Shown piece after piece: positions 47,401-57,388 of a stretch of 60,000 nucleotides of DNA. A program made the position numbers and the translations under genes. Source of the stretch: Gnetum montanum (Eukaryota > Streptophyta > Gnetopsida > Gnetales > Gnetaceae); NCBI GenBank assembly GCA_015680685.1, contig MNCI01010443.1, positions 661,483-721,482 of the forward strand, read 5' to 3'. The number at the start of each line of letters is the position of its first letter. Position 1 is the first letter of the stretch. The notes under the pieces are model-generated. The model was given only the letters and a program-made list of their open reading frames with translations. It was not told the origin of the DNA and searched no databases.

Positions 47401-47484
47401 AAGATTGTTGCGTGTACAGGTGCTATTGACGAGTTATGATTATTACAATAACGTTTGTGTAATGTCTTGCGTTTTGACTTACAG
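47401..47484. other. Deletion junction and intron remainder before antisense exon (D)
   Basis: GCGGTAAGATTG at about 47396 could by chance act as a donor. A good acceptor, GTTTTGACTTACAG, ends at 47484. Confidence 0.5.
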
Positions 47485-50293
47485 TCCGGGAATCTCGGGA
47501 GATTACCCTAACAATTTCCGACCGCGAGGCGAGAGATGTCCTCTTCCGTTATGGGGACATCAAAGAGGCACAGTGTTGGCTTGGCCACTCAGCGGCCCCA
47601 GCTGTGGTGGTGACCAACCTCCAGACCGCAGGGCTGCTACACCTGTTCTTAGCCGCCACCCCCGACGTTCCCGCCAGCGAGATGATCGGCTTGGTGGACT
47701 CCTTTAATGCGAGGGCCGACCGTTTCAGCACGCGCGCGCACAACGTGCGTGTGAACTTTGACATTAACGCACAGGTCTTCTCAGACCTGTTTGGTGTTCC
47801 CTCCAGTGGCCTTCCTGTAAACGTGAAGGCCCAGAGGGGCGTCAAAGTGGAGGCGCTTCTTCAGGAGTGGGCCAGAATCCCTAAGGATACGAAGGGATTC
47901 CCCTGTGAACAGTTCGAGCTGCCAACTGCCAAAATGCTGTATCCCCTTTTTCGGGCCCGTACCTTCCCTAAAACCCTCTCGCAAGCGCGGTACTTTTTGG
48001 TGGAACAGACGTGTATTATGCGAGAGGTACTGGAGGAGGGAGCCCGTTTCGACTGGGGCAGTCATCTCGCCAAGGGTTTGCGGAGCGAGATGGTCAAGGT
48101 TCGCGAGAAGCTGGAGTCTCGCTTCAACGTGCACCATGCCTTTTTTATAGCTGTCCTCCGGTGGTTTGCGGAGTATTTGGTCGTCCAAAAGAATGGGGTC
48201 TGGGTACAGCAGGACCGAGACCAACTGTCCAAACCCTGGATCGCCCACATCCTCAACACTACCTGTGGGCAGGATCCGCCGGAAGGGATCGGAGAGTCAA
48301 TGTCCGTGACTACCAAAGGCATGACGGCACCCCGAGTGCGGGGTCTCGACAGTGTAGGCGGGATAATGCCTACTTACACTGGCGATGCCTCGTGGGGGAA
48401 ACGCTTGGCCGAGGAAATCGTGGAGCCTGCAGCTCGGCGGAAGAGGCTCCGTGTGGCTGAGATCCCTGGAGGCGAAGCTGGCCACACCGTAGGGCTCACG
48501 GTGCAGCGGACTAAGCCTCCGCCTGGTAAGTATAAAGACTGCATACACAATTTTTAAGTTTGACTAGTGGAATTATGCTCTAACGCGTGAGGATGTAAAC
48601 AGCAAAGAAGACAGGTCGACTGACCCCTGAGACAGGGGCAATGGTGTTAAAGCATGGAGAGGGGGCCTCGATTTTGGAAACAAAGGCCCCAGCTACTAGC
48701 ACACGTCGTGCGCAGCCTTCAGCACATGGGGCAGCCCCAGCTACGGGTGGGAGCCGCGTACAGACGGGGGAGGAGGCTCCTGCTACTGGAACAAGAGACG
48801 CACAAACCCCAGTGCGTGAAACGGCAAGGAGTAGGGAGAATGTTGACGACGTTGCCACTGTTACCGGCAGAGGTAATGAGCGTATGTTTTTGTTTTTACA
48901 GGTTTTGCAAGAATCTGTAGACAGGTAATATCTAATCGAGTATGTTATAGGGGAAGGAGATGTCTCAACGTCCGCTGCTGTTAACGAAGCGTGGAGGGAT
49001 CTCCCCGATAAGTTTGCCTTCATGGAAGGCGTGATTAACGACATGATCGAGCGTCTCGAACGCTCCAACCCTGGTGCTGGTAAGCTAATAGAAGCAACTG
49101 CATAATGTCTTAATAATCTGTCATCTATCTTGATATTTATTTTCTGTCAGGAGCTCACCTCCGATGGGACCCCGCGGAGCCCATTGACCTGGACACAGCA
49201 GAGCTTCCATCTGATGGGGCAGTCGTGCCACGCAACATTTATGACGCAATGCGTAAATGTGCGTTACGCTCGACACGCTCTGTGTGGGAAAGCAAAAATA
49301 TCAACGAAGCCCTATGGAAAAAACTGCAGCGATTAGAACAGAGGGTCGAGTCCTTGACTAAGGAAGTTGAGGACCTGAGGGCGCGCTACGAGTTCCTACA
49401 GGCTCGTGTGATCGATGACGAAGACTGGCGTACTACTATGATTGATCACTCCTGTTATTGGACAGCGATCAGGAACAACGTACAAACCAGCTGAGCGTTA
49501 GTCGAGCAAAGGATGCAAATAGAGCTCCTTGCTCAGAAGAGCCGAGACTGGAGGGACTACTGTGCGGGTGTTCAAGAATGGGGGCAGAAGGAGAAAGACC
49601 ATAAGCACATGTACAAAAGGGAGAGCACCGCCTACAGGAAACGATACCGTGAGTCTGCTATTAAAGCATGGTCTCTGGAGGTCTTTGTGGACACCATCAG
49701 AGCGTACGAGGCCTTCAAGAAGTTTGAAGAACAGGTGACGGTCACTGCCTCTCCAGAGAGAGCAATGGTCTTTCCTGGGAATCAAACTTCAATCCCTACC
49801 TTCTACCCAGATCCTCCCGCTTGGAGCAGCGTGGAGAAAGGAAAGGTAAAAGAAGGGATGGCTTTGGGCGAGGATGCGTGGTAGGACCTAACAGAGGACG
49901 AAATCATGAAGCGTTTGTGGGCTGGCCTAGATAAGCTTCCTTTTGCTGCTGAAGCTGGGTCATCTCGGGTAAGTTTACACATGGCTTAGCCAGCGCGTTT
50001 TCAGACATAATGTTTCCTGTTCTAATTTGCTTACGCTATTTATGTTTCAGATACCAGAAGGTGGAGAACATCCGCCCATTGAGGGGCTGGAGGAGGAAAC
50101 TATGGAAGCAGAAGCGGAACACGACGAAGAGCGTCTTCTGGTGGAGCCAGCGTTAGAAGGAGAGTCTCATGAAGAGACAATCTTTCCGAGAGGGATACTT
50201 CCCAGAAACGATGACCTACTGGAGGACGACCTTTTGGGTTTAGACTTAGAGTTGAAAGACACGGGTGATAGTGGCGGTATGGGTCATGCATGA
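47485..50293 (+). pseudogene. Antisense intron-bearing gene of element D
   Basis: Exons with GT-AG borders and matching phases: 47485-48525 (open throughout, 347 codons), 48615-48872, 48951-49079, 49151-49968 and 50051-50293 (stop). Exon 1 of this set aligns with exon 5 of the A gene (SEMIGLVDSFN against AKMIGIVDLFD, YPLFRARTFPKTLSQA, DQLSKPWIAHIL). The second is Ala/Thr/Pro-rich. The fourth has a likely coiled coil (KLQRLEQRVESLTKEVEDLR) and then SRDWRDYCAGVQEWGQKEKD. The tail is acidic (EEETMEAEAEHDEE). In-frame TGA at 49492 and TAG at 49882 interrupt the fourth exon. The promoter and phosphatase-like exons of A are missing. Function unknown; I do not recognise this domain. Confidence 0.75.
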
Positions 50294-50394
50294 TTGTGTT
50301 CTCTGGCATCATGTCACAAATATTTTGAAAGACAAAGACGCTATAAAGTTTGATTGAGTATTTTATCATGTTTTCTTTGTTACTTGTTCTGTTG

Positions 50395-50735
50395 CCTTAG
50401 TTTAAGGCCATTATGGGCCGAAAGCGTGAATAGTTTAAAGCCGTTGCGGGCCAATGCGTAAGCACGTACATAATGTAATCGTGCGTAAATGCCAGAATAG
50501 AGGTGAGTGGAAACTACTAGTTTAAGGTCATTGAAGAGAAAAAAAGCTAGTTTAAGGCCGTTGCGGGCCAATGCGTAAATTGAAAAGAAAAAAGCTAGTT
50601 TAAGGCCGTTGCGGGCCAGTGCGTAAATTGTAAACTGATGAACTAGTTTAAGGCCATTGCGGGCCAATGCGTAAATTAAAAAGAAAAAACTAGTTTAAGG
50701 CCGTTGCGGGCCAGTGCGTAAATGCGTCACAGAAT
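50395..50735 (-). repeat. TTTAAGGCC array after protease (D)
   Basis: Six units with the core TAGTTTAAGGCCGTTGCGGG followed by CCAATGCGTAAAT and an A-rich spacer (50397, 50430, 50548, 50594, 50642, 50688). The - strand encodes LARNGLKLAFF-type repeats. GCGTAA, the end motif of D's LTR palindromes, occurs in each unit. Confidence 0.9.
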
Positions 50736-50927
50736 GTAACTCTGGACGTTGCGTAAAGTAGTAAATGCGTAACATAGGCGAAGGCAAAAGGCGAAGCGTA
50801 AAAGGAAAAAGGCAAAATGTAAAGCGTGAAAGGTATAAAAGCTCACAGACATAAGGCACATAGACATAAGGAAACTATTGACTGATAGATACGCTAACTT
50901 ACATGGACGCACGCTGGAGAGCTTCGT
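50736..50927. other. Short spacer
   Basis: Purine-rich sequence with several GCGTAAA motifs; no gene seen. Confidence 0.4.
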
Positions 50928-52184
50928 TCAGCTATCGGCACGCAACTGCCTCTTAACATTTTTTATGTTAACGGCTGCGTAAGGGCGAGGAGGTTTACAG
51001 TTCGACTCCTCTACGCTATCATCCGGGAATGGCAGGTTAGCCCAAGCTAAATCGTCAGCGTTGTCATTGCTCTGTTTAGGGGCTTGGAGAGGGGGCTGGT
51101 CATCAGCCGTTTCGATCTCTGAACCCCGCTCTTCCTCAATGTTACTAACGGTCCTAGGAGTGATCTCGTCGCCGCGTATAATAACCTCCCCCCCAGCGTA
51201 GGGCAGGTGTATCTCCTGATGGATAGGTGATGAGACCGCCCTCAGCTGAGCTAACCACGACCTCCCTAAGATCAAGTTGAAGCCTGGCATCTCCTCGACG
51301 ACTAAAAATATGGCTTCCGTGGGGAATTGATTCCCCGCCACGAACTCAATATGCACCGTCCCCTTGACTTGGACCCGTGTTCCATTGAATGATTTTACAC
51401 AGGCCGTCGTTGTGGGCGTGATCTGGTCGACCAAACACAACCTATCCACAATAGGATAGGGAACGACATTAGCAGCCATGCCATCATCCACATGCACCCT
51501 CCGGATCCGGTACTGGCCGACCCGAATGGTGATGAACATGGGCTCCGTTGTCACTTGACCTTTTTCTGGATCATCTTTAACAGACTCATCCAAAAAGGTC
51601 AGCGAGGTGGGCTTAGGTTGTTCAGCTTCAGGAGGAAACATAATAGCGTGTATTGCTTCCTCTTCAGCCGGCAAGCTGGCATCCACAGATATGGACGTCA
51701 ACATGCGTACCATAGCCTCGCGGTGTTCTCGAGAAGTCATTAAGAGGTCATACAAGCTCATCGTTGTGTTTTTCTGCTTCAGAGCTTGCTTAACCTGCGT
51801 GAACGCGTCGAGGAGGTCCTTCTCCCGGCAGGTTGGTTTATCCCCCTTACTTTCCTCCATCCGGCCCAAGAGACGAATCTCGCGAGGCGGGATGGTGTCA
51901 GAAGAGGGACTATTCATCTTCCTACAGGAGGAGGGCTGCTGTGTTTCTGTGCTTTTGTCATGCTTCTGGGGCGTGGTCATAGGCACAGAGGCCAGGGGCC
52001 TAGGCTTCGGGAAGCCGAGCGTAGGAATGTTTTCCTCCTTCCGCTTAGGAGGCGATGCGTGACGGTACAGGTTGGAGGTCTGCCCCTGCGTGAGGGGAGC
52101 AGCCTGTGGTCGGGGTGCCCTAATGATGAAGGGCGCTCTCGGTGTGGGCACAGACGAAGCTGCGGCTTGGGCTGTAGCGTGTGA
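50928..52184 (-). pseudogene. Aspartic protease region of element D
   Basis: Open for 407 codons from 52151. It contains the last proline-framed repeats (PFIIRAPRP), a linker with EIRLLGRMEES, the conserved QALKQKNTTMSLYDLLMTS, and the protease: VHVDDGMAANVV (Asp222-Asp223-Gly224), FNGTRVQVKGTVHIEFVAGN, LILGRSWLAQLRAVSSPIHQ. It ends QLRADS at 50928, just before the array. It continues the gag frame across one TAG at 52185 (CAG in the inferred parent). The domain itself is undamaged, unlike the gag upstream. Confidence 0.85.
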
Positions 52185-54704
52185 CTAAGGCCGTACCTGA
52201 GAAGGCGCCCGTATAACTAACGGCGGCCGTGAGGCCCCACCTGCTGCCGAAGGAGTAGTTGCCCCCCTTGGTGAGCTGGCGGGCACACGCAAAACAAAAG
52301 GTTGCTTTGGTGGCCCTTTACGCTCATCGTCCGTACTTACCACAGTGATTGTATAAGGATCGTAATTTGCGTTTAACGGATCCTTGTATACATGTAATGT
52401 CTGGTTATCTGGACGTGTGGGGTTACTGCTGTCTAGTGTCAGATGACCTTCGTCGATCATGCGTTGAATATCATCTTTCAACGCCCAGCAGTAATCTGTG
52501 TTGTGACCACACATCTGGTGGTAGTCACAGAAACGGTCCAGCCTGAAGGATCTAGGAACTGCCAGCTCATTAGGCAGAGCTAAAGAGGGGTCCTTCAGCA
52601 ATTCACAGTTATGTCTGTGACGCTTCAGGGCCTCCTCGGACACCTTCTTAGGTTAAATGTGTCCTGCCGCCAACAGTTGTTTTAGCAATTCCGAATGCTT
52701 CACTGGGAGAGCCGCGTATTTTGAGCGGTCTTTACGCTCAAAATTCGGCTTTGGCTGGGGGGCTTGTTCAGGGGCAGCCGTGGCTTGGCTGGTGCCGGCA
52801 CCAGCCGTGGCCTCAGGCGGTGTTGTTGTTGGAGTTTTCTTGTTTTTGTTCTTGGCACTCTCAGTCAATGCCGCTACTGTAGTGGTCGCTGCCTTACCTT
52901 TGTCCTTGGCCTTGTTGTGCGTGTTCTTGTAAGCGATGTACGCCGGGTCTTTGCTAGCCTCCGCAGCATCTTGGATGCTCCGGACCTGGGCGAAAGCCTG
53001 ACGTATGTCTCCAGGGGAAAGATAATACAGCTTGGACTTGATGAAGTCATTGACTGCTCCCTTGAATATAGCCAACAGGTGGAAGTTCGCGATCGGGTCA
53101 CGGATCTCATTCAAGGTAGCGTTCCAACGCTGTATAAACTTTTGGACTGGCTCGAGCGGGTCCTGTTTCACTCCCATAAGCTGCTCCAATGTGACTTCCG
53201 GCTTCACGTTGTATCTAAATCAGGTCACAAATTGGGTCAACAGCTCTTCCAAAGTTGAAATGGAAGAGCGTGGGAGAGCTCGGTACCAGTCTAAAGCCTT
53301 CCTTGTTAAGGACATCGCAAAGACTCTGACCAACGTATGTGGCCACTATTGCAGCAACAAGGATTCGGATCTAAAAGTGGCCAAGTGCGTGTTGGGATCC
53401 CCCTCCCCATTATACTTCGTAAAATGTGGGAGGGACATCCCTGGAGGCAATGACAACACGGGGACCACTGGATTAATCAGATCATCTTGATAGAAATCCG
53501 TAATCTGAATGGTGTCAGATCCAGCGGTCTTGAGGCGTCGCACCTCCTCGGTAAGCGTCTAGATAAGCTGGAATGCTTGATCCAGACCTATTGCAAGAGG
53601 CGGCTGTGCAGCAGGCATAGGCGCGGGGGGTTGGACTGGGTGAACAGCCCCAGGAAACTGAAGCGCAGGAGGTGGTTGGCTAACAGCCGGTGGGGCATGG
53701 GTCCGTGCAGGCTGGGAGACCTACGAAGGCCCCCACCCACCGGTTCGAGACACGGGGTTAACTGTTGCCTGCTGCGGGGCATAATGGTAGGTGTAGCGAG
53801 GAAGCACCCGTGAAAATTGTGCCGCTGGTGCTTGCGGGGGTTGGGGATCGTAAAAGGCAGACGAATATTGTTGCACAGCAGGATCGGTCCATTAACTTGT
53901 CGCAGGGTATTGAACAAAGGGTTGCTGTGGTATGGTCAGAGTATTTTGCTGAGTTGGCGGGGGCAGCAACCTTTGCGCTGAGCGAGTCGTCGCTATAGTG
54001 TGAACCTGTACCTGAGGAATGGGCTGAGGCGTAGTGGCCGCCGAGATCCCCGCTGGGATGCCGAGTACGTGTTGGGACGGGCCCGCTTCTGCATCATGGC
54101 GCAGTGGTTGTGTTTGCCACCCGGACAGCTGCGTCTGGGCTAGCGGAAGACCAGAAAGTTACGCCTGCGCAGTTGCAGCTGGGTTAAGAGAGGCTGCCTC
54201 GCCGTCAAAAGGAAACAGCGGGTCTTCTTGTGTGTGGAGGGGCAGAGTATGGAATGAATTCTCGGACATGGCCGCGAATTCGTCCTCTGCGTCTTCCTCC
54301 CGCTGGGGTTCCACCACAGGTTGTGCAGCCCGGCCTCTGGCCATGATCAGCCGAGAGATAAGCTCGTTATGGTGCTCGGTTAAGGGGATTATATCGTAGA
54401 CTGTTGGCTTGAAATCGTAACCCCCTCGGTGGAGCGCCTCGAAGTTTCGTTTTGCCTCAAGGTCGGCTCGGCTGAGAGCCAACCTTGCTTGGATCTTGAC
54501 ATAAATAAAGTTGTAGTCTTCAGGAGTTATGACCGTGAAGATTGGATCTTTCCCCTGAAGCCTTAATGAACGGCGCAAGTGTCCCTGAGGACCGGTTGCA
54601 CCGGTGGCTGGCCCTACGGTCGCTGTCGGGTTCACGGGCGCGACACCCGGATCGACAACGGTCATGGCGGTTGTGGCTGTTGTGTTTGAATAGTAGGAAT
54701 CCAT
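52185..54704 (-). pseudogene. gag: gag of element D
   Basis: The open blocks at 54704-54159, 53543-53346, 53207-52653 and 52643-52185 all lie in one reading phase, so gag-protease was a single frame of about 1260 codons from the ATG at 54704. It has HLRRSLRLQGKDPIF, then EDYNFIYVKIQARL, a Gln/Pro-rich section, the capsid core (ALDWYRALPRSSIS, LEPVQKFIQRWNATLNEI, FHLLAIFKGAVNDF), and the zinc knuckle FCDYHQMCGHNTDYC (CX2HX4HX4C, near 52529-52488). Stops include TAG at 54159, TAG at 53346, TGA near 53221, TAA at 52653 and TAG at 52185. Local frame disturbance is likely in 54150-53550. Role: capsid and RNA packaging. Confidence 0.85.
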
Positions 54705-54924
54705 AGATCAAGGATGAAAAGTGACTGAATATCGAATCTGAAAGAAAGAAAGGTTGACAAACAAGACAAAAGGCTTTCTACCCTACCGGATTTCAACGAA
54801 ATCGTCTTTGCAACCGATCTATACCACACGATTGGCCTTAGACCTCCTTAGAGGTATTACGTCTACAGCCTAGGGTATAGATCTCTAAACAGGGTTACCC
54901 AAAATATTCGGATCGGAGCCTGAA
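54705..54924. other. Short leader of element D
   Basis: About 220 bases between primer binding site and gag; no repeat array, unlike A and B. Confidence 0.5.
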
Positions 54925-54943
54925 GGCCCTCCTTCTAGCGCCA
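54925..54943 (-). promoter_or_regulatory. Primer binding site of element D
   Basis: On the - strand TGGCGCTAGAAGGAGGGCC lies 6 bases from the LTR end. This is the best preserved copy of the family's site; A and B keep degraded forms. Confidence 0.75.
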
Positions 54944-54949
54944 GAAAAC

Positions 54950-56681
54950 TGTAACGATAGAAAATGTCGGCAGCTGGAAATACCGACTGCTATTCCGGCG
55001 TACACAGTTTTAGCCACGGATCCGCGCGAGGGCTAAGCTAGAAAAACGAATCCGTGGCGCCTTGAACGGTCTTGTCGATCAGACAGGGACTTACGAGTCA
55101 GTAAAAGCGGTGACGATTACGGATTTTTGCGTGACGTGATTTGTTGCGAGAGATCGTAAAACGGGGAGACAACGACGTAGATAGATCGTTATGAAGATAA
55201 CGCTAAAACGCCGGAAAGATGCTAATCGGGAGAGAAAAACGTATACTTCGCAAAGATCAAAGATCTATGTTTTAGTGCTGGATCGGATATATGCTTCCGT
55301 GTATATTACGTTACAATCGGAGAAAACCCCCAACAACTGGATACAAAATGAGTGCAAAACAACAAGAAAACTGTCTGGACAGAAATCTGATCTACCTTGT
55401 AGACCCAAAGCCTAGGTGCAGGAATGGTCAAGCTCTGAAGTCTGTCGATCTTTTGAACGATAGAACCTGCTAACTGGGCGAGACGACTCTGCAAATCCTA
55501 TTCTGCTTCTTTGCTTCGGGTAGATCTGCTGCTAAGACTCAGGCGTGCTGTGTTCTGTTTCTGCTACAGGATCGTGTTTGCAGTGGTTACCAAAAGGTTG
55601 CTCTCGTTTCTCTGCTCAAGGCGATAAATGTTCCCTTGCTCAGAAAATGCTCTTGTCCTCTTGATCTGATGTCAACCAAAAGCGATCAGTGCTCTAGTGC
55701 TCTGGTTTGTCAACTTGCCAACTTGCTCTTGTCTCCTCCAAATTTTCCCCCTTTGTGTATTTGTCAGGTGGGGTATTTATAGGCCGTGACACTTGCAACC
55801 CTGATGATGTGGGTTCGAATGTCGCGGATCCTGTTGGCGCGATTCTTTTAAGTCGAACTGCGACTACGCACAACACGCTCATCGAACTGCGACTACGCAG
55901 AACATGCTCGTTTGCGTGCTGTGCGTGTAAAGAGCAGGCCCATGGGCGTATCTCGGCTGTGTTTGCGCTCATTCGCTTTGTGTTGCGTGTATGAACGCAC
56001 TGACGCAAAAACAATGAGTTCAAGATCGTTTTACGCTCATCACGCAGCTGTGCGTGGCAAAGCGTAAATACGACGCACGCTCACCACGCAGCCGCGCGTG
56101 GTGAAGCGTAAATGTAACATACGCTTACTACGCAGCCGTGCGTGGTGAAATGTAAACCAAGTCTTAACTACGTTCATCACACCACTGCGCGTGATAAAGC
56201 GTAAAATGCATAACTTACGCTTACCACGTAGCAGCGCGTGGTGGAGCGTAAGGAGCGTGCAACTTTGAATCATGACCCACGCACTGGTACGCACCACTGC
56301 GTAACAAGCGTATAGGCCACTTATGTTATGCGCCGCAAGAAAAAGTGCCAACTCGTCGTACCTTTCTGGATTTTGCCCTCAACTGTTTCGGAGCTTATTA
56401 CGCTCATCATGCTGCTGCGCGTGATAGAGCGTAAACTTGTCTTTGAACAAATTCGCTTTTAGCCGTCTTGGAGCCTATTACGCTCATCACGCTGCCGTGC
56501 GTGATAGAGCGTAAACTTGTCCTTAGCCAAATTCATCTTTAATTGTCTTGGAGCCTATTACGCTCATCACGCTGCCGTGCGTGATAGAGCGTAAACTCGT
56601 CCTTAGACAAATTCGAGGCGCGTTCCTGCTCAAATTACGAATCTTCGCCTGAGGCTGACCCGTAATTTTCACGGTGTTTCA
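54950..56681 (-). repeat. Element D 5' LTR
   Basis: It pairs with 43564-45296, mostly with C/T and G/A differences and one single-base indel (near 56168). It carries the same palindromic hairpin array at 56030-56605. Confidence 0.95.
56030..56605. repeat. Palindromic hairpin array in D 5' LTR
   Basis: The same eight palindromes as 44637-45215. Some arms are better matched here: CTCATCACGCAGCTGTGCGT, where the other LTR has CATCATGCAG. Confidence 0.9.
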
Positions 56682-56686
56682 ACGTT
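56682..56686. other. Right target duplication of element D (ACGTT)
   Basis: Identical to 43559-43563. Confidence 0.9.
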
Positions 56687-57388
56687 AGTTACCATAGGTG
56701 TACCACCAATAAACTCTTCTTCCAAAACTTGCGCCATGTCTATGTCATGGATACTCGAAGAGGAAGTGTTGTCACCATGGATGATAACTTGACCACCTTC
56801 GTATGGAAGGTGGATTTCTTGGTGGATGGGAGAGGAGATGGCCTTTAGTTTAGCTAGCCAAGGTATACCTAGAATCATGTTGAAACCTAGCATCTCATCT
56901 ATGATAGTGAAATCTACACTAGTGGGGAATTGCTCTCCTACCACAAAGGCTAAGTTGATTGTACCTTTGGCTATGATACGTGATCCATTGAAGGATTTTA
57001 GACATGTGATTTTGGTTAGCTTGATTTCATCAACCAGGCCTAGCTTGTCGATGACAGAGTATAGGACTACATTTGTTGTTGCACCATCATCAACGTGCAC
57101 TCTACGGATGGTGCACTTCCCAACACATATGCTAATGGATAGTGGAGTTGTAGTGACCTCCCCTCGTGCATGGTTGACTTTGATTGCATCATCGTGAAAG
57201 GTTATGGTTGTTGAACCCAATTCTTGTGGTGTAGGAGGTAACATTGTTGCACAGATGGATGCCCCATTTGCAGTGATGTCCTTTGTAATAGGAATGGAGG
57301 CCAAGACTTGGGCCAATGCTTGGTAGTAAGCAGACAAGGTCATAACCAGGTCGTACACAATAAACATTATGTTCTTTTGCTTAAGCAT
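56687..57388 (-). pseudogene. Aspartic protease of element C, interrupted by element D
   Basis: From 57388 on the - strand: MLKQKNIMFIVYDLVMTLSA, VHVDDGATTNVV, FNGSRIIAKGTINLAFVVG and MILGIPWLAKLKAISSPIHQ, then GGTPMVTNV at the insertion point. The frame resumes beyond element D at 43558. Before that insertion the domain was open, so C was better preserved when D landed. It is closest in sequence to B. Confidence 0.85.

Larger units (their letters stand above)
43564..56681 (-). mobile_element. Element D: young, non-autonomous, with antisense gene
   Basis: This is a 13.1-kb - strand element bounded by LTRs of 1733 and 1732 bases that differ at about 45-50 positions by eye (about 97% identity), with a perfect ACGTT duplication. 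In element order: primer binding site, gag-protease, TTTAAGGCC array, antisense gene, integrase C-terminal fragment, TTAAACT array, polypurine tract. RT, RNase H and the integrase catalytic Asp region are absent. It is richer in CG dinucleotides than its neighbours, as expected of a copy that has had less time to lose methylated cytosines. It must have been moved by proteins from another copy, or lost pol after insertion. Confidence 0.9.

Noticed and set aside
47396-47402. GTAAG at the D deletion junction as a real splice donor of a fused exon
   Set aside because: The preceding sequence is integrase in the opposite strand, so a coding exon there on the + strand is unsupported.
47549-49068. 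Long - strand open frames opposite the D antisense exons (47781-48248, 48580-49068)
   Set aside because: They overlap the + strand exons, show no family motif and have no counterpart in A, so they are shadow frames.
55191-55494. Short frames shared by both D LTRs (43805-44108 and 55191-55494)
   Set aside because: They are conserved only because the LTRs are near-identical; there is no support as genes.
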